The position numbers and the translations under genes are program-made. From Peristeroidobacter agariperforans (GTDB taxonomy: Bacteria; Pseudomonadota; Gammaproteobacteria; Steroidobacterales; Steroidobacteraceae): a stretch of 64,000 nucleotides of DNA. A model generated the notes under the pieces. That model was not told the DNA's origin and ran no database searches. It worked only from the letters and a program-made list of their open reading frames with translations. This document shows, piece by piece, positions 9,327-17,737 of the stretch. The stretch is taken from the NCBI RefSeq assembly GCF_004138335.1, contig NZ_RYFW01000001.1:2749244-2813243 (forward strand). The letters run 5' to 3'. How positions within the stretch are numbered: the stretch's first letter is position 1; each line of letters begins with the position of its first letter.

Positions 9327-10838
9327 TCAATTTGCGCGTCGACGGCCGTCGCCGTTGCTGGCTTCGATGGGCCGGCGGGCGGCCCGCTTGGGCAATGCTT
9401 GCTGAATCTCGTCGAGACGGGCTTCGAAGCGCGCGCGCTGTACTTCGGAGATCTTCGGCACGGCCAGGGCGAGCTGCAGCTGATTGACGGCCAGCAACAG
9501 ATCGCCGCTCATGATGTGGTACTCCGACATGTAGTAGTACGAATCGGCCACGTCGCCTGCAGCATTCGCCGCCTGCGCCGTGAGCTTCGCCTGTTCCGGT
9601 GTCGGCGGTACGGTGTTGAACAGATCCAGCAGGATTTCGTGGGCCTTCTTGGAGTCGCCCGTTTGCATCAACGTTTCGGCGTAGCGAATCGTAACGGCCA
9701 CGTTGCGCGGGAACAGCTCCGTGGCGCGCTTCAATGTTTGAATCGACGCCTTGCCATCTTTGGCCTGCAGCTGCGCCTGACCCAGCGCCGTGTGGTACTG
9801 AAGCATGGTCGGATCGGCCGAGCGCAGCCGCTCGAAGATCGGCACGGCCTTGGCCGGTTGACCGGCCATCATCAATGCCAGCCCTTGGCCATAAACCTGT
9901 GCCGGCGTCGCGTCGGGCTCGTTGTTGATGGTGGCGGCGTAATACGCACGCGGATCTTCGCCCGCAGGCGTCGAGAGCACGCGCAGGCGTTCGCGAGTCA
10001 GCGCATAGCTCACGCTCTGCGGGGCCGGAGCCACGTCGAGCTGCGCAGCGCGTTCCTTTGTTTCGGCGATTCGAGTGTGGCTCACCGGGTGCGTGCGTAG
10101 CATTTCCGGAATGTTCAGCTCGCTGCTGCCGCCGAGACGGCTCATGGTCTCGAAAAATCTGGGCATGCCATTCGGGTCGAAGCCCGAGCGCGCCAGAAAT
10201 CCCAGGCCGACGCGGTCGGCTTCGGTCTCGTTCGAGCGGGTGAAACTGATCTGCTGTTGGATGGCCAGGCTCTGCGCTGCGGCCACGCCCGCCATCGCGG
10301 CATCCCCACCGCCCGCTGCGGCGCCGACCAGAATTGCCGCCAGCATGGCCGCGGTGGACACGAGGCTCGACCGGCTCTGCGCGGCGATGCTGCGAGCAAT
10401 GTGCCGTTGAGTAACGTGCGCAATTTCGTGGGCCAGCACGCCGGCCAGCTCGCTCTCGTCCTCGGTCTTCAGCAGTAATCCGGTATTCACGCCAATGAAC
10501 CCGCCCGGCAAGGCGAAGGCGTTGATGGCGTTGTCCCGAACCATGAAGAAGTTGAAGCGCTGCGCGCCGTCGTGAGCCTGGCTGGACAGCTTGAAGCCGA
10601 GCGAACGGATGTACTCGGTGACTTCCGGGTCCTCGAGGATCTGATCCTGGTCCCGCAGACCCCGCACGATCATGCGGCCGATCTGGTATTCCTCCTCCAG
10701 CGTCAGCATGGCCTGCGCCGGGCTGCCGATGTCGGGCAAATCCTCCGGATCGGCATGGCTCACGCCCCCGACCATGACCAGGGACGCCACGGTGGCGCAC
10801 AGCAGAGCCTTGAACATCGAGAAGGAGGGGATTTTCAC
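9327..10838 (-). CDS. M48 family metalloprotease with TPR tail, BepA-like
   Basis: A periplasmic zinc metallopeptidase of about 503 residues, like E. coli BepA, which monitors outer-membrane protein (LptD) assembly. It has an N-terminal signal sequence ending VSHAD near residue 30, the active-site HEIAH (H137, E138, H141) and the third ligand in SNETEADRVG (E204). A glycine/alanine-rich segment at 160-190 is followed by RTHPVSHTRIAE, and the C-terminal half reads as TPR repeats. The start is GTG 10838 or ATG 10817 (MFKALLCATVASL); the signal peptide works for either. It lies 124 bp upstream of mlaA on the same strand. Confidence 0.9.
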   Translation of the reverse strand: MKIPSFSMFKALLCATVASLVMVGGVSHADPEDLPDIGSPAQAMLTLEEEYQIGRMIVRGLRDQDQILEDPEVTEYIRSLGFKLSSQAHDGAQRFNFFMVRDNAINAFALPGGFIGVNTGLLLKTEDESELAGVLAHEIAHVTQRHIARSIAAQSRSSLVSTAAMLAAILVGAAAGGGDAAMAGVAAAQSLAIQQQISFTRSNETEADRVGLGFLARSGFDPNGMPRFFETMSRLGGSSELNIPEMLRTHPVSHTRIAETKERAAQLDVAPAPQSVSYALTRERLRVLSTPAGEDPRAYYAATINNEPDATPAQVYGQGLALMMAGQPAKAVPIFERLRSADPTMLQYHTALGQAQLQAKDGKASIQTLKRATELFPRNVAVTIRYAETLMQTGDSKKAHEILLDLFNTVPPTPEQAKLTAQAANAAGDVADSYYYMSEYHIMSGDLLLAVNQLQLALAVPKISEVQRARFEARLDEIQQALPKRAARRPIEASNGDGRRRAN

Positions 10839-11107
10839 AGCAGGCAGTGTGGTGCGGGCCGGGGAGGCTGTAAAGCGTCACTGCTTGGACCTTAACCGGC
10901 GCTGTACGTTCATCCCCGACGTAAAACTCGCGACAGGTCAGGGAGTTGGCGGTCTCGGGCAGGACCGCGGACCGAACTGGGAGTGTACCGACGCGCACGG
11001 CTCGAATATTCGCCTGGCACTCGGGGAATGGATTCTTTGCCGCCGCCCTGTAGCGAAAAACCCTTTTCTAGCCGGGGATCACTCCTATAGAATGCGCGGC
11101 CCCGCAC
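10839..11107. other. Intergenic region between protease gene and tRNA-Ser
   Basis: About 270 bp with no credible gene; short frames here lack family features. The right end carries the probable tRNA promoter, with TAGAAT at 11088-11093. The leftward promoter of the M48 protease must also lie here, but I cannot identify it with confidence. Confidence 0.5.
11088..11093 (+). promoter_or_regulatory. Probable -10 element of the tRNA-Ser promoter
   Basis: TAGAAT ends 14 bp before the tRNA 5' end, as expected for a stable-RNA promoter. The -35 region 17 bp upstream (TTTCTA, 11065-11070) is a weak match to TTGACA. Confidence 0.4.
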
Positions 11108-11200
11108 GGAGAGGTACCGAAGCGGTCACAACGGCACCGATTCGAAATCGGTTGAGGGCATTACGTCCCTACGAGGGTTCGAATCCCTCCCTCTCCGCCA
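11108..11200 (+). tRNA. tRNA-Ser (anticodon CGA)
   Basis: A 93-nt class II tRNA. The acceptor stem pairs GGAGAGG (11108-11114) with CCTCTCC (11190-11196), followed by the discriminator G and an encoded CCA. The anticodon arm is ACCGA-TTCGAAA-TCGGT, giving anticodon CGA, and the T arm is GAGGG-TTCGAAT-CCCTC. The long variable arm (TGAGGGCATTACGTCCCTA region) is typical of serine tRNAs. It reads UCG codons, common in this high-GC genome. Confidence 0.96.
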
Positions 11201-11641
11201 CTCTTTTTCCAGGTTTGTCACTCTGTACGGAAACCGTACGGAAGCCCAGACAAAGCATCTCAGAAGCAAAGAGGCGAGCCCACCCGGTGATGAGCACCGA
11301 GCCGGCTCTAACCAAAACCTGCATTCGAGGTGCAAGCCATGGCTAAGGCAAGTGCAGCTCGTTCCCCACGCCGGCCGATAAGCCGGTCACGCCCTCCCTG
11401 AAACAACGCCTCAACGTCGACGAGCGTATCTAGACGAGCGTATCTAGTTGCATGCGGAGGGCGCCATGGGTCTCGCCAACTTCGACAGCAAGCAGTCCTC
11501 CGACAGCTGCAGAAGGTCCGTGCGGTCGCCGAATGCATCACGGTCGTCACTGGGTCAGATGACGGATCGATCTCGCCGATGCCGTGGCGGAGCTGCTGAT
11601 TGTGGACGGCGCGATCGTGATGCTCGACCGGCCTCCGGGGG
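11201..11641. other. Gene-free, degenerate stretch downstream of tRNA-Ser
   Basis: About 440 bp without an intact gene. There is a well-placed GAGGTG before ATG 11339, but that frame stops after 20 codons; the codons in another frame then continue as PVTPSLKQRLNVDERI before a stop. Further right, protein-like runs such as VLRQLQKVRAVAECITVV and IDLADAVAELLIVDGAI appear in different frames. This looks like frameshifted remnants of former genes beside a tRNA, possibly a decayed integrated element. No integrase, transposase or second copy of the tRNA end is visible. Confidence 0.45.
11419..11446. repeat. 14-bp perfect tandem duplication
   Basis: GACGAGCGTATCTA occurs twice head to tail (11419-11432 and 11433-11446). 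It lies inside the degenerate region after the tRNA and introduces a stop, so it may be one of the disrupting mutations there. Confidence 0.85.
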
Positions 11642-11950
11642 ATGTGTCATGAGCGCATCCATCCGCATGGAGTCGCAGAGCTGGCACGTGTGATAGGCGC
11701 TTCACAGCAATGTTTGTTCGCGTACGAATGGGGCGAGCGCCGCATCAGCCTGCTTATCGTGGCCAAGATCGCGAAAGCGTTCAATGTTCCGGTCGCGGAT
11801 CTGATTGGCCTGGCGCCAGCATCTCGCAAAGGACGGCTGTCACCGAAGGCAGTGCGACACGCGAAGCGACTGCAAGCGCGGCGGCGAACTGATCAGCGCT
11901 TTGTCGTTCGGCTCCTCGATCTGCTGGAGGACAGATCAGCGCGGAACTGA
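11642..11950 (+). pseudogene. XRE-type helix-turn-helix fragment
   Basis: A 102-residue frame from ATG 11642. Residues 10-56 read as most of an XRE/Cro helix-turn-helix: GVAELARVIGASQQ, FAYEWGERRISLLIVAKIAK and FNVPVADLIG. The first helix found in intact XRE domains (about 10 residues) is missing and no ribosome-binding site precedes the start. After residue 60 it is basic and unassigned. I read it as the 3' remainder of a damaged regulator gene, consistent with the frame-broken sequence just upstream. A functional short repressor cannot be excluded. Confidence 0.5.
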
Positions 11951-12026
11951 GTCAACGCCCCATCCAAGCCCCGCGCTACTCTCAGGCCGCGGTCGTTTCG
12001 GTAGTGCCAATTCTGGGCGTTTCGGC

Positions 12027-12557
12027 CTACGTCCGCTCCCTAAACGCGACATCGAATAGTTGCTCAAGGGCGGGGTGCGCCCCGCGCATCTGGTCGATTA
12101 CAGAGCGTGCCCAGTCGAAATATTCTCGCTTCCTGTCAACTGACCAGTCGGCCGGCGGCGAGCTGGCAACATCCCGCAGGTTGCAGATCTTATCCGCCAG
12201 CTTGACCAGCTTGGCGGCCGGGCTGATGTGTGCCGCGTGCTCGATCTGAAGGCGCTTGCGCTCGTCTTTCGGCAGGGACTTGTCATCGGTGACTTCGGCC
12301 ACAACCGCGGCGATTGCTGGTCCGAATTGAGCCTCAAGCTCGGCGTGCGTCGTGTCCGTGTCCTCGATCGTGTCGTGCAGCAGCGCAGCCACCAGGACGA
12401 CGGGGTCAGCAATGCCGGCTTCGTTCGCCAGGACGTTGGCCAGCGCGATCGGATGATTGATGTAGGGGGAGGCGTCCGCGTCCTTGCGCCGCTGGTTGCG
12501 GTGCTTGTGTGCCGCGAAGGCCATCGCTCGGATCAGAAGCGCGGATGTGTTTTCCAT
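12027..12557 (-). CDS. MESH1-like HD-domain (p)ppGpp hydrolase
   Basis: A 176-residue stand-alone HD hydrolase. It has the RelA/SpoT-type catalytic layout in one domain: H35 in PYINHPIALA, H61-D62 in LLHDTIEDTDTTH with E65-D66, and D122 in KLVKLADKICNLRDV. From VTDDKSLPKDERKRLQ to the end (KREYFDWARSVIDQM) it follows animal MESH1/HDDC3 closely, including the Mn2+ ligands. The likely reaction is 3'-pyrophosphate removal from (p)ppGpp; MESH1 enzymes can also dephosphorylate NADPH. There is no synthetase domain, TGS or ACT. It is transcribed leftward and alone. Confidence 0.9.
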   Translation of the reverse strand: MENTSALLIRAMAFAAHKHRNQRRKDADASPYINHPIALANVLANEAGIADPVVLVAALLHDTIEDTDTTHAELEAQFGPAIAAVVAEVTDDKSLPKDERKRLQIEHAAHISPAAKLVKLADKICNLRDVASSPPADWSVDRKREYFDWARSVIDQMRGAHPALEQLFDVAFRERT

Positions 12558-12872
12558 CTGGGGGCTCTATACGTTACGGCAGTATCTTAGTTTGATTTTC
12601 TGTCCAAACTTTCCAAGTGTCTCTGGATCGGAGTCGCGGAAATGCTGTTGAAGGCGAACCAGCCTGCCAGTGCTAACGGAATGGCGCCCATTTCCAGCGG
12701 ATCGGTCCCGCGAAAACCTGACACGACGCTACCGGGCTGATGAGGGCGCATCGTGTCGGACAAACCGCACGAACAGCTCACGAACTATTAGAACACCCAG
12801 GCGTTTAGATGGCCCGCGTTTCGACTCGAACGCACCGTACTGAATTGAACAACCCCGTCTGGAGGATTCGAG
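12558..12872. other. Divergent intergenic region, MESH1-like / PA2169-like genes
   Basis: About 315 bp without a gene. A possible leftward promoter (TTGGAC at 12602-12607 with TACTGC at 12579-12584, 17-bp spacer, reading the minus strand) precedes the hydrolase. GGAGG at 12861-12865 is the ribosome-binding site of the next gene. Nothing else stands out. Confidence 0.45.
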
Positions 12873-13328
12873 ATGCCCCCTGCAGAGCATGATATCGACG
12901 TACTCAACACCCTGATCGAAACTACGCTGGACAGCGCCGATGGCTACAGCCAAGCCGCGGCCAAGGCCAAGCAATCTGGTTACAAGGACGTATTCGTTCG
13001 CTGGGCCGAAGACCGACGCCAAGTGGTGACCCAACTGCAAGGGCAGGTGCGCCGCCTCGGCGGAACGCCCGAAGACGACGGGTCCATCCTCGCGGCAGGC
13101 CATCGCATGTTTCTCAAGCTGCGCGATTCGGTCACCGGCAGCGACGAATCCGTGATCGATGAAGTCGAGCGGGGCGAGGACTTCATCAAGGCGAAATACG
13201 AGACAGCTTTGAAAGATGAAGAACTGTCTGCCGCCGTGCGCGATGCGGTCGTGCAAGCTTATGCTTCGGTGAAGACGGGTCACGACCAGGCACGCGACCT
13301 CAAGCGACAGGCGCATGCGAAGCACTGA
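12873..13328 (+). CDS. PA2169/DUF2383 family four-helix-bundle protein
   Basis: A 151-residue, all-helical, soluble ferritin-like protein of the PA2169 family. Family traits are DIDVLNTLIETTLDSADGY near the start, the AEDRRQVVTQLQGQVRRLGG helix, GTPEDDGSILAAGHR and VIDEVERGEDFIKAKYETAL, with KTGHDQARDLK at the end. The precise function is not known; members often turn up among stress-induced genes. The start is fixed by GGAGG 7 bp upstream. It neighbours other stress-type genes (hemerythrin, peroxiredoxin). Confidence 0.88.
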   Translation: MPPAEHDIDVLNTLIETTLDSADGYSQAAAKAKQSGYKDVFVRWAEDRRQVVTQLQGQVRRLGGTPEDDGSILAAGHRMFLKLRDSVTGSDESVIDEVERGEDFIKAKYETALKDEELSAAVRDAVVQAYASVKTGHDQARDLKRQAHAKH

Positions 13329-13529
13329 TCGGAGCAGTTGACCCGGCACTCGGAGGGGCTCGCCACGAGTCCCTTGCTTTAACGGTCGAGCGGGAGCGAG
13401 CTGGGCTGCCGCGGCTGAACTGCTGCAACTAGACTCTGCAGCCAGTCCCATGGCGCAATCAGACGCCCGACACTTGGACCGTAGTGATACCGCTATTGTT
13501 GATCGGAAAACTCTGGCTGGAGGCGCACG

Positions 13530-13709
13530 ATGGATAGCAACGTCCAACCCGAAAATGGGGCCGATCATTCGCTAGAAGTTGCCCAGCAAGAGAGACGGAC
13601 CATCGCGCTCGAAAGGATTGCTGATACGTTGCAGGATCTGCAAACGCAACTGCGCACGATATCCGAGGCCATCGTTCGCCTGGCCAATCGCACCGGACGC
13701 AGCGGCTAG
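13530..13709 (+). CDS. Small hypothetical protein (59 residues)
   Basis: ATG 13530 follows GGAGGCGCACG, a good ribosome-binding site, and opens a 59-codon frame. The product is polar and mostly helical, with the amphipathic segment RRTIALERIADTLQDLQTQL followed by RTISEAIVRLANRTG, suggesting a short coiled coil. I do not recognise a family. It lies between the PA2169-like gene and the convergent response regulator. Codon use is like its neighbours. Confidence 0.55.
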   Translation: MDSNVQPENGADHSLEVAQQERRTIALERIADTLQDLQTQLRTISEAIVRLANRTGRSG

Positions 13710-13749
13710 CAGGACTGTCGCGCGGGACCTTCATGCCAGAGCCCTGAAG

Positions 13750-14124
13750 TCATTCAGCAGCTCTGGCCTCAGTTCGATCACACAGGCGGCGCACTTCAGT
13801 TTGCAGCTCCTCCGAGCTGTACGGCTTGTGTAATCGAGGCAACTGCATCAAGCGTTCCGACAGCGCAAAGTTGTCGTAGCCGGTTGCGAGCAAGATTGGC
13901 ACGCCGCGATCGAGCAGCGATTCTGCAAGGGACGTGATGTGTCCGCCGAGAATATTTACGTCAAGGATGGCGCAATCAAATTGCTTCTCGTCGATCAGCG
14001 CGGCCGCTTCGGACAGCCGACCGACCGGCCCGACTGTCTCATGGCCCATGTCTTCCAACGTAGTCTCGATATCGAAGGCGAGGATGGGCTCGTCTTCCAC
14101 TACCAGGATCTTGTGCCGAGTCAT
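13750..14124 (-). CDS. Single-domain response regulator (CheY-like)
   Basis: A 124-residue receiver domain without an output domain. It has the acidic pair in VVEDEPILAFD (E10, D11), phospho-acceptor D55 in FDCAILDVNILGG and K100 in LPRLHKPYSSEEL. The sequence belongs to the group of small receivers that partner HWE/HisKA_2 kinases. Its ATG overlaps the TGA of the large kinase upstream (ATGA at 14121-14124), so the two are translated together and very probably form a phosphorelay pair. Confidence 0.93.
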   Translation of the reverse strand: MTRHKILVVEDEPILAFDIETTLEDMGHETVGPVGRLSEAAALIDEKQFDCAILDVNILGGHITSLAESLLDRGVPILLATGYDNFALSERLMQLPRLHKPYSSEELQTEVRRLCDRTEARAAE

Positions 14125-17100
14125 GATATCTCTCGAGCCTGTGAGTTGACTGGGGCCACGCGTCCGAGATCGGCTGCAAGGGCAAACCTGATGAGGCAAT
14201 GCATGCCCGTCTCGAGGAAGTTTCGCTGCACGACGGCAGCTAACCGATGTACCAGGCTGCGCTCGATGAGGACCGTGCCGAAACCGCGTCGCGAGGGTAC
14301 GGCGACCGGGGGGCCACCACGTTCGATCCACTGGATTTCAACCTGCGTCTGCTGCTCCATGGTCGCAACGCGCCAGATCACTTCGAGCTGTCCGCCTGGC
14401 GCCGAGAGCGCGCCATACTTCGCGGCGTTGGTTGCGAGCTCGTGCAGGGCAAGGCCCAGCGTCAAGCTCGCGTCCGAACACAACCATACTTCTTTACTCA
14501 AGTCCGAAGTGATCAGAACGTTGGATTCGGTTCGAAAAGGAGCCAGCTCAGTCTCGATGAGGCTCTTGAGCGAGCCTTCAAACCCGCCGTGGCGAGTCAC
14601 CAAGCTCTGCGCACGCGCGATCGCCGAAATCCTCCCCTCGACATCCTGGCAAGTGGCATCGGGTGCGTCCCGGGCCTTCAACGTTTGCCCAACGACCGAG
14701 CGCACCACGGCGAGAATGTTTCTGACTCGATGGTCCAATTCAGCCATCAACAGCCCCAGGCGTTCCTCCGCTGCCTTGCGCTCAGTTATGTTACGCGCGA
14801 CGGCTGACGCTCCAACGATCGACCCCTGCTCATTGCGAATGGGCGAAATCTTGAGCGAGACATGCACCGTCTTCTGGTCCTTGGTGGTGCGGCTCACATC
14901 CAGATCCGAGATCGACTCGCCTTCTTGCAGAAGTCGAAGATACTTCGGCCAGTCGTCTATCTGATTTTTGGCCAGCAGTTTGGTCATCGGCTTGCCCAGC
15001 ATCTCCGCTTCGCTGTAGCCAAAGATGGTTTGGGCGCCGCGATTCCAGCTGGTAATGGTTCCCTGCAGGTCCTGGCTCAGGATCGCGTCTTCGGAGGACT
15101 CGACGATGGCTGCCAGGTGAGCCCGGTCTCGCTCGAGTCGCTTGCGCTCCGAGATGTCCACCATCGTGATCACTACGCCATCGATCACGGTACTCGTGGC
15201 TCGGTACGGTGTGATGCGAACCAGGAAGGTTTGGTTTGCGCCCTCGGAATCGATCTCGCGCTCGACGGGGATCAAGGTGCGCAGCACGGTGCTCGCGGTC
15301 TCGACGATGGGCTCACCGGTGAGTTTGCAAGCGAAGTCGGTGATCAGCCGCTCCTCGTCGCCGTCGCGGATGTTGAAAATCTCGCCGACCGTCGGCGTGA
15401 ATCGCCGGATCCTCAGGTCGCTGTCCAGAAACAGCGTCGCGACCGACGTGCTCTCGAAAAGATTGTTGAGGTCGCTGTTGGAGCGTTGCAGGCTTTCCGC
15501 GCGGCTGCTCAGTTCGGCATTGACTGTGTGCAGCTCCTCGTTGATCGACTGGAGCTCTTCCTTCGAAGTTTCCAGTTCCTCGACAGTGGAGTGCAGTTCT
15601 TCGTTGACCGACTGAAATTCCTCGTTGGAGCTCTGCAGCTCTTCGTTCGCATTCGCCAGCTCTTCCGTGATCGTCTGCAGCTTCTCGCGTGCGGCAATGA
15701 GCTCGCGCTGTGTGTCCAGTTCGTTCGCATTGGCATCGCCGCTCTGCGCAGCAGGGGGCGGGGCCGCAGTTCCACGCTCGCGAAAGATCAGGACTGCGTA
15801 CTGCTCTGCGCCGATGAGCACCGCGACTGGCTCTGCGATGAGATCGAGCGCCAGGGTCGAACCTGCGATCACGATGTTGACACGATCGTGGGCAACGCGC
15901 TGGCTCTCGATGGCTCTTCGCACCAGCGTTGCGGCGGATGGGCGGAGTGCACGATGGAGCAATTTGGCGATGTTGAGCTTTGCCTCGCCGCTCACCGGCT
16001 CCAGGAATCTGGCGATCGGACCGGAAAACTTGTGAATCTCCAGGTGCGCATCCACCAGGATGTGAGCAGGCGTATGGGGGTCCATGATCCGTACGAGCTC
16101 GCGATCCAGTTCATCGACCTCGGGCGGGCGAGCCGCTACGGACGAGGTAGGCCGCGAACGCAGCGCGGGCACTTGCACTTCACCTGCGACATCCAGTCTG
16201 CGGAACAGCCGGCTGCGCTTGTCGATGACCGTGAACAAACGTTCGCTGCTCACCACGGCCTCGGAGGGGCCGAACCACAGGATGCCGTGCGGTCGCAACG
16301 CGTAGTGGAACGTCGCGATCACGCGCCGCTGCAGGCGGGTGCCGAAGTAGATCAGCAGGTTTCGGCACGATACCAAATTGAGCTTCGAGAACGGCGGATC
16401 TTTTACCAGGTCGTGCACCGAGAACACGCACATGTCGCGTATCTGTTTCGAAACGCAATAGCGTGCACCGTCACGAATAAAGTATCTGCGCAGGCGCTCC
16501 GTCGTTACATCCGATTCGATGGCCTCGGTATAAAGACCAGCGCGCGCAAAGGTGATGGAGCGTTCGTCGATATCCGTTGCAAAGATTGTGGCAGTCACGC
16601 GCGACTCGGCGCGTAGCATCTCCTCGCTGAACAATATGGCAAGCGAGTAGGCCTCCTCGCCGGTTGCACATCCGGCGACCCAGATTCGGATCGGTATGCC
16701 GCTGACGGAATGATCCGCGACCAGCGTTCTGATCACGGTCGCGGTGAGCGACTCGAACATCGAAGGGTCGCGGAAGAATCGCGTCACTCCGATCAGGAAT
16801 TCCCGGAACAGCAGTTCCGGTTCGTCGGGGCGTGCCCGGAGCAGCTCGATGTACTCACCCACGTCTGCCACGCGCAGGACCTGCATGCGCCGCCGCACTC
16901 TGCGGACCAATGTGTTGACTTTGTATTCGCTGAAGTCGCGTCCCAGGCGGCTATGGAGGATTGCGCAGATGGTATTCAGCTGGCGCCCAACATCGGGCTT
17001 GGCTTCCGCCAGGTGAGCAACCGGCAACGACGCCTTCAGCCGCGCAAGCTCGACGAGCGCCGCGGGCATCTCTTCGACCTTCAGCACGCGATCGACGAAT

Positions 17101-17702
17101 CCGCCGGCAGCCGCGCTACGCGGCATGCCGAGCTTTGCATAGTGATCGAACTCTGCTTCGCTGATGGTGAAGCCGCCGCGTTCTTTGATCGCGGCAACGC
17201 CAGCGGTGCCATCACTGCCGTATCCGGACAGAATGATGCCGATGGCGTTCTCGGCCTGATCTTCCGCCAGCGAAGTCAGGAAGATATCGACTGTGGAACG
17301 TCGAGCGGCCATCGTTTCCAGCTTGGCGACTCGCAGCACACCGCCGGAGATTCTCAACATCGAATTGGGCGGAATGACGGAGACGGTATTTGGCTCGGCT
17401 ACAGTGCCGTCCGCTGCCCGATAGACAGGCATCGATGTGAAGTCGGCGAGGATCTCCGCAAGCGTGCTGTGGTACTCGGGATCCAGGTGCTGGACCAGCA
17501 CGAAAGCGATGCCCGTATCGGGAGGCATCGCTGAGAAAAACGCTTTGAACGCCTCCAGGCCTCCTGCAGACGCACCGATGCCGGCAATGAGGTGCCCGGA
17601 GCGGGAGTCCTCTTGCGCTTCTCCGTCCATCTGCGCTGGGAGAGTCTCCTCGGTGGGGAGAATCTGAGTGTTCTCGCTGCTCACCGGCTTGGGAGGATTC
17701 AT
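14121..17702 (-). CDS. CheB-CheR-PAS-HWE histidine kinase fusion
   Basis: A 1193-residue multidomain cytoplasmic signalling protein. CheB-like methylesterase at about 36-225 with S45 in GIGASAGG, H72 in QHLDP and D164 in GSDGTAG. CheR methyltransferase at about 240-505 with the SAM motif WVAGCATGEEAYSL and LVSCRNLLIYF. A PAS-like region at 540-645 is followed by a long coiled coil at 655-745 with repeated NEEL/EELQS heptads. Two PAS domains lie at about 745-865 and 865-978. The HWE-type kinase starts at H991 (ELDHRVRNILAVV), with N-box HELATNAAKYGAL and WIERGGPPV. No membrane segment is visible. ATG 17702 is preferred to TTG 17741. It is coupled to the CheY-like gene. Confidence 0.93.
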   Translation of the reverse strand: MNPPKPVSSENTQILPTEETLPAQMDGEAQEDSRSGHLIAGIGASAGGLEAFKAFFSAMPPDTGIAFVLVQHLDPEYHSTLAEILADFTSMPVYRAADGTVAEPNTVSVIPPNSMLRISGGVLRVAKLETMAARRSTVDIFLTSLAEDQAENAIGIILSGYGSDGTAGVAAIKERGGFTISEAEFDHYAKLGMPRSAAAGGFVDRVLKVEEMPAALVELARLKASLPVAHLAEAKPDVGRQLNTICAILHSRLGRDFSEYKVNTLVRRVRRRMQVLRVADVGEYIELLRARPDEPELLFREFLIGVTRFFRDPSMFESLTATVIRTLVADHSVSGIPIRIWVAGCATGEEAYSLAILFSEEMLRAESRVTATIFATDIDERSITFARAGLYTEAIESDVTTERLRRYFIRDGARYCVSKQIRDMCVFSVHDLVKDPPFSKLNLVSCRNLLIYFGTRLQRRVIATFHYALRPHGILWFGPSEAVVSSERLFTVIDKRSRLFRRLDVAGEVQVPALRSRPTSSVAARPPEVDELDRELVRIMDPHTPAHILVDAHLEIHKFSGPIARFLEPVSGEAKLNIAKLLHRALRPSAATLVRRAIESQRVAHDRVNIVIAGSTLALDLIAEPVAVLIGAEQYAVLIFRERGTAAPPPAAQSGDANANELDTQRELIAAREKLQTITEELANANEELQSSNEEFQSVNEELHSTVEELETSKEELQSINEELHTVNAELSSRAESLQRSNSDLNNLFESTSVATLFLDSDLRIRRFTPTVGEIFNIRDGDEERLITDFACKLTGEPIVETASTVLRTLIPVEREIDSEGANQTFLVRITPYRATSTVIDGVVITMVDISERKRLERDRAHLAAIVESSEDAILSQDLQGTITSWNRGAQTIFGYSEAEMLGKPMTKLLAKNQIDDWPKYLRLLQEGESISDLDVSRTTKDQKTVHVSLKISPIRNEQGSIVGASAVARNITERKAAEERLGLLMAELDHRVRNILAVVRSVVGQTLKARDAPDATCQDVEGRISAIARAQSLVTRHGGFEGSLKSLIETELAPFRTESNVLITSDLSKEVWLCSDASLTLGLALHELATNAAKYGALSAPGGQLEVIWRVATMEQQTQVEIQWIERGGPPVAVPSRRGFGTVLIERSLVHRLAAVVQRNFLETGMHCLIRFALAADLGRVAPVNSQAREIS

Positions 17703-17737
17703 GCATTTTCCATGGGCAGTGGAGGTACCGGCAATCG

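Noticed and set aside
11108-12872. Attachment-site duplicate of the tRNA-Ser 3' end
   Set aside because: I looked for a second copy of the T-arm/acceptor sequence downstream and did not see one, and no integrase gene is present.
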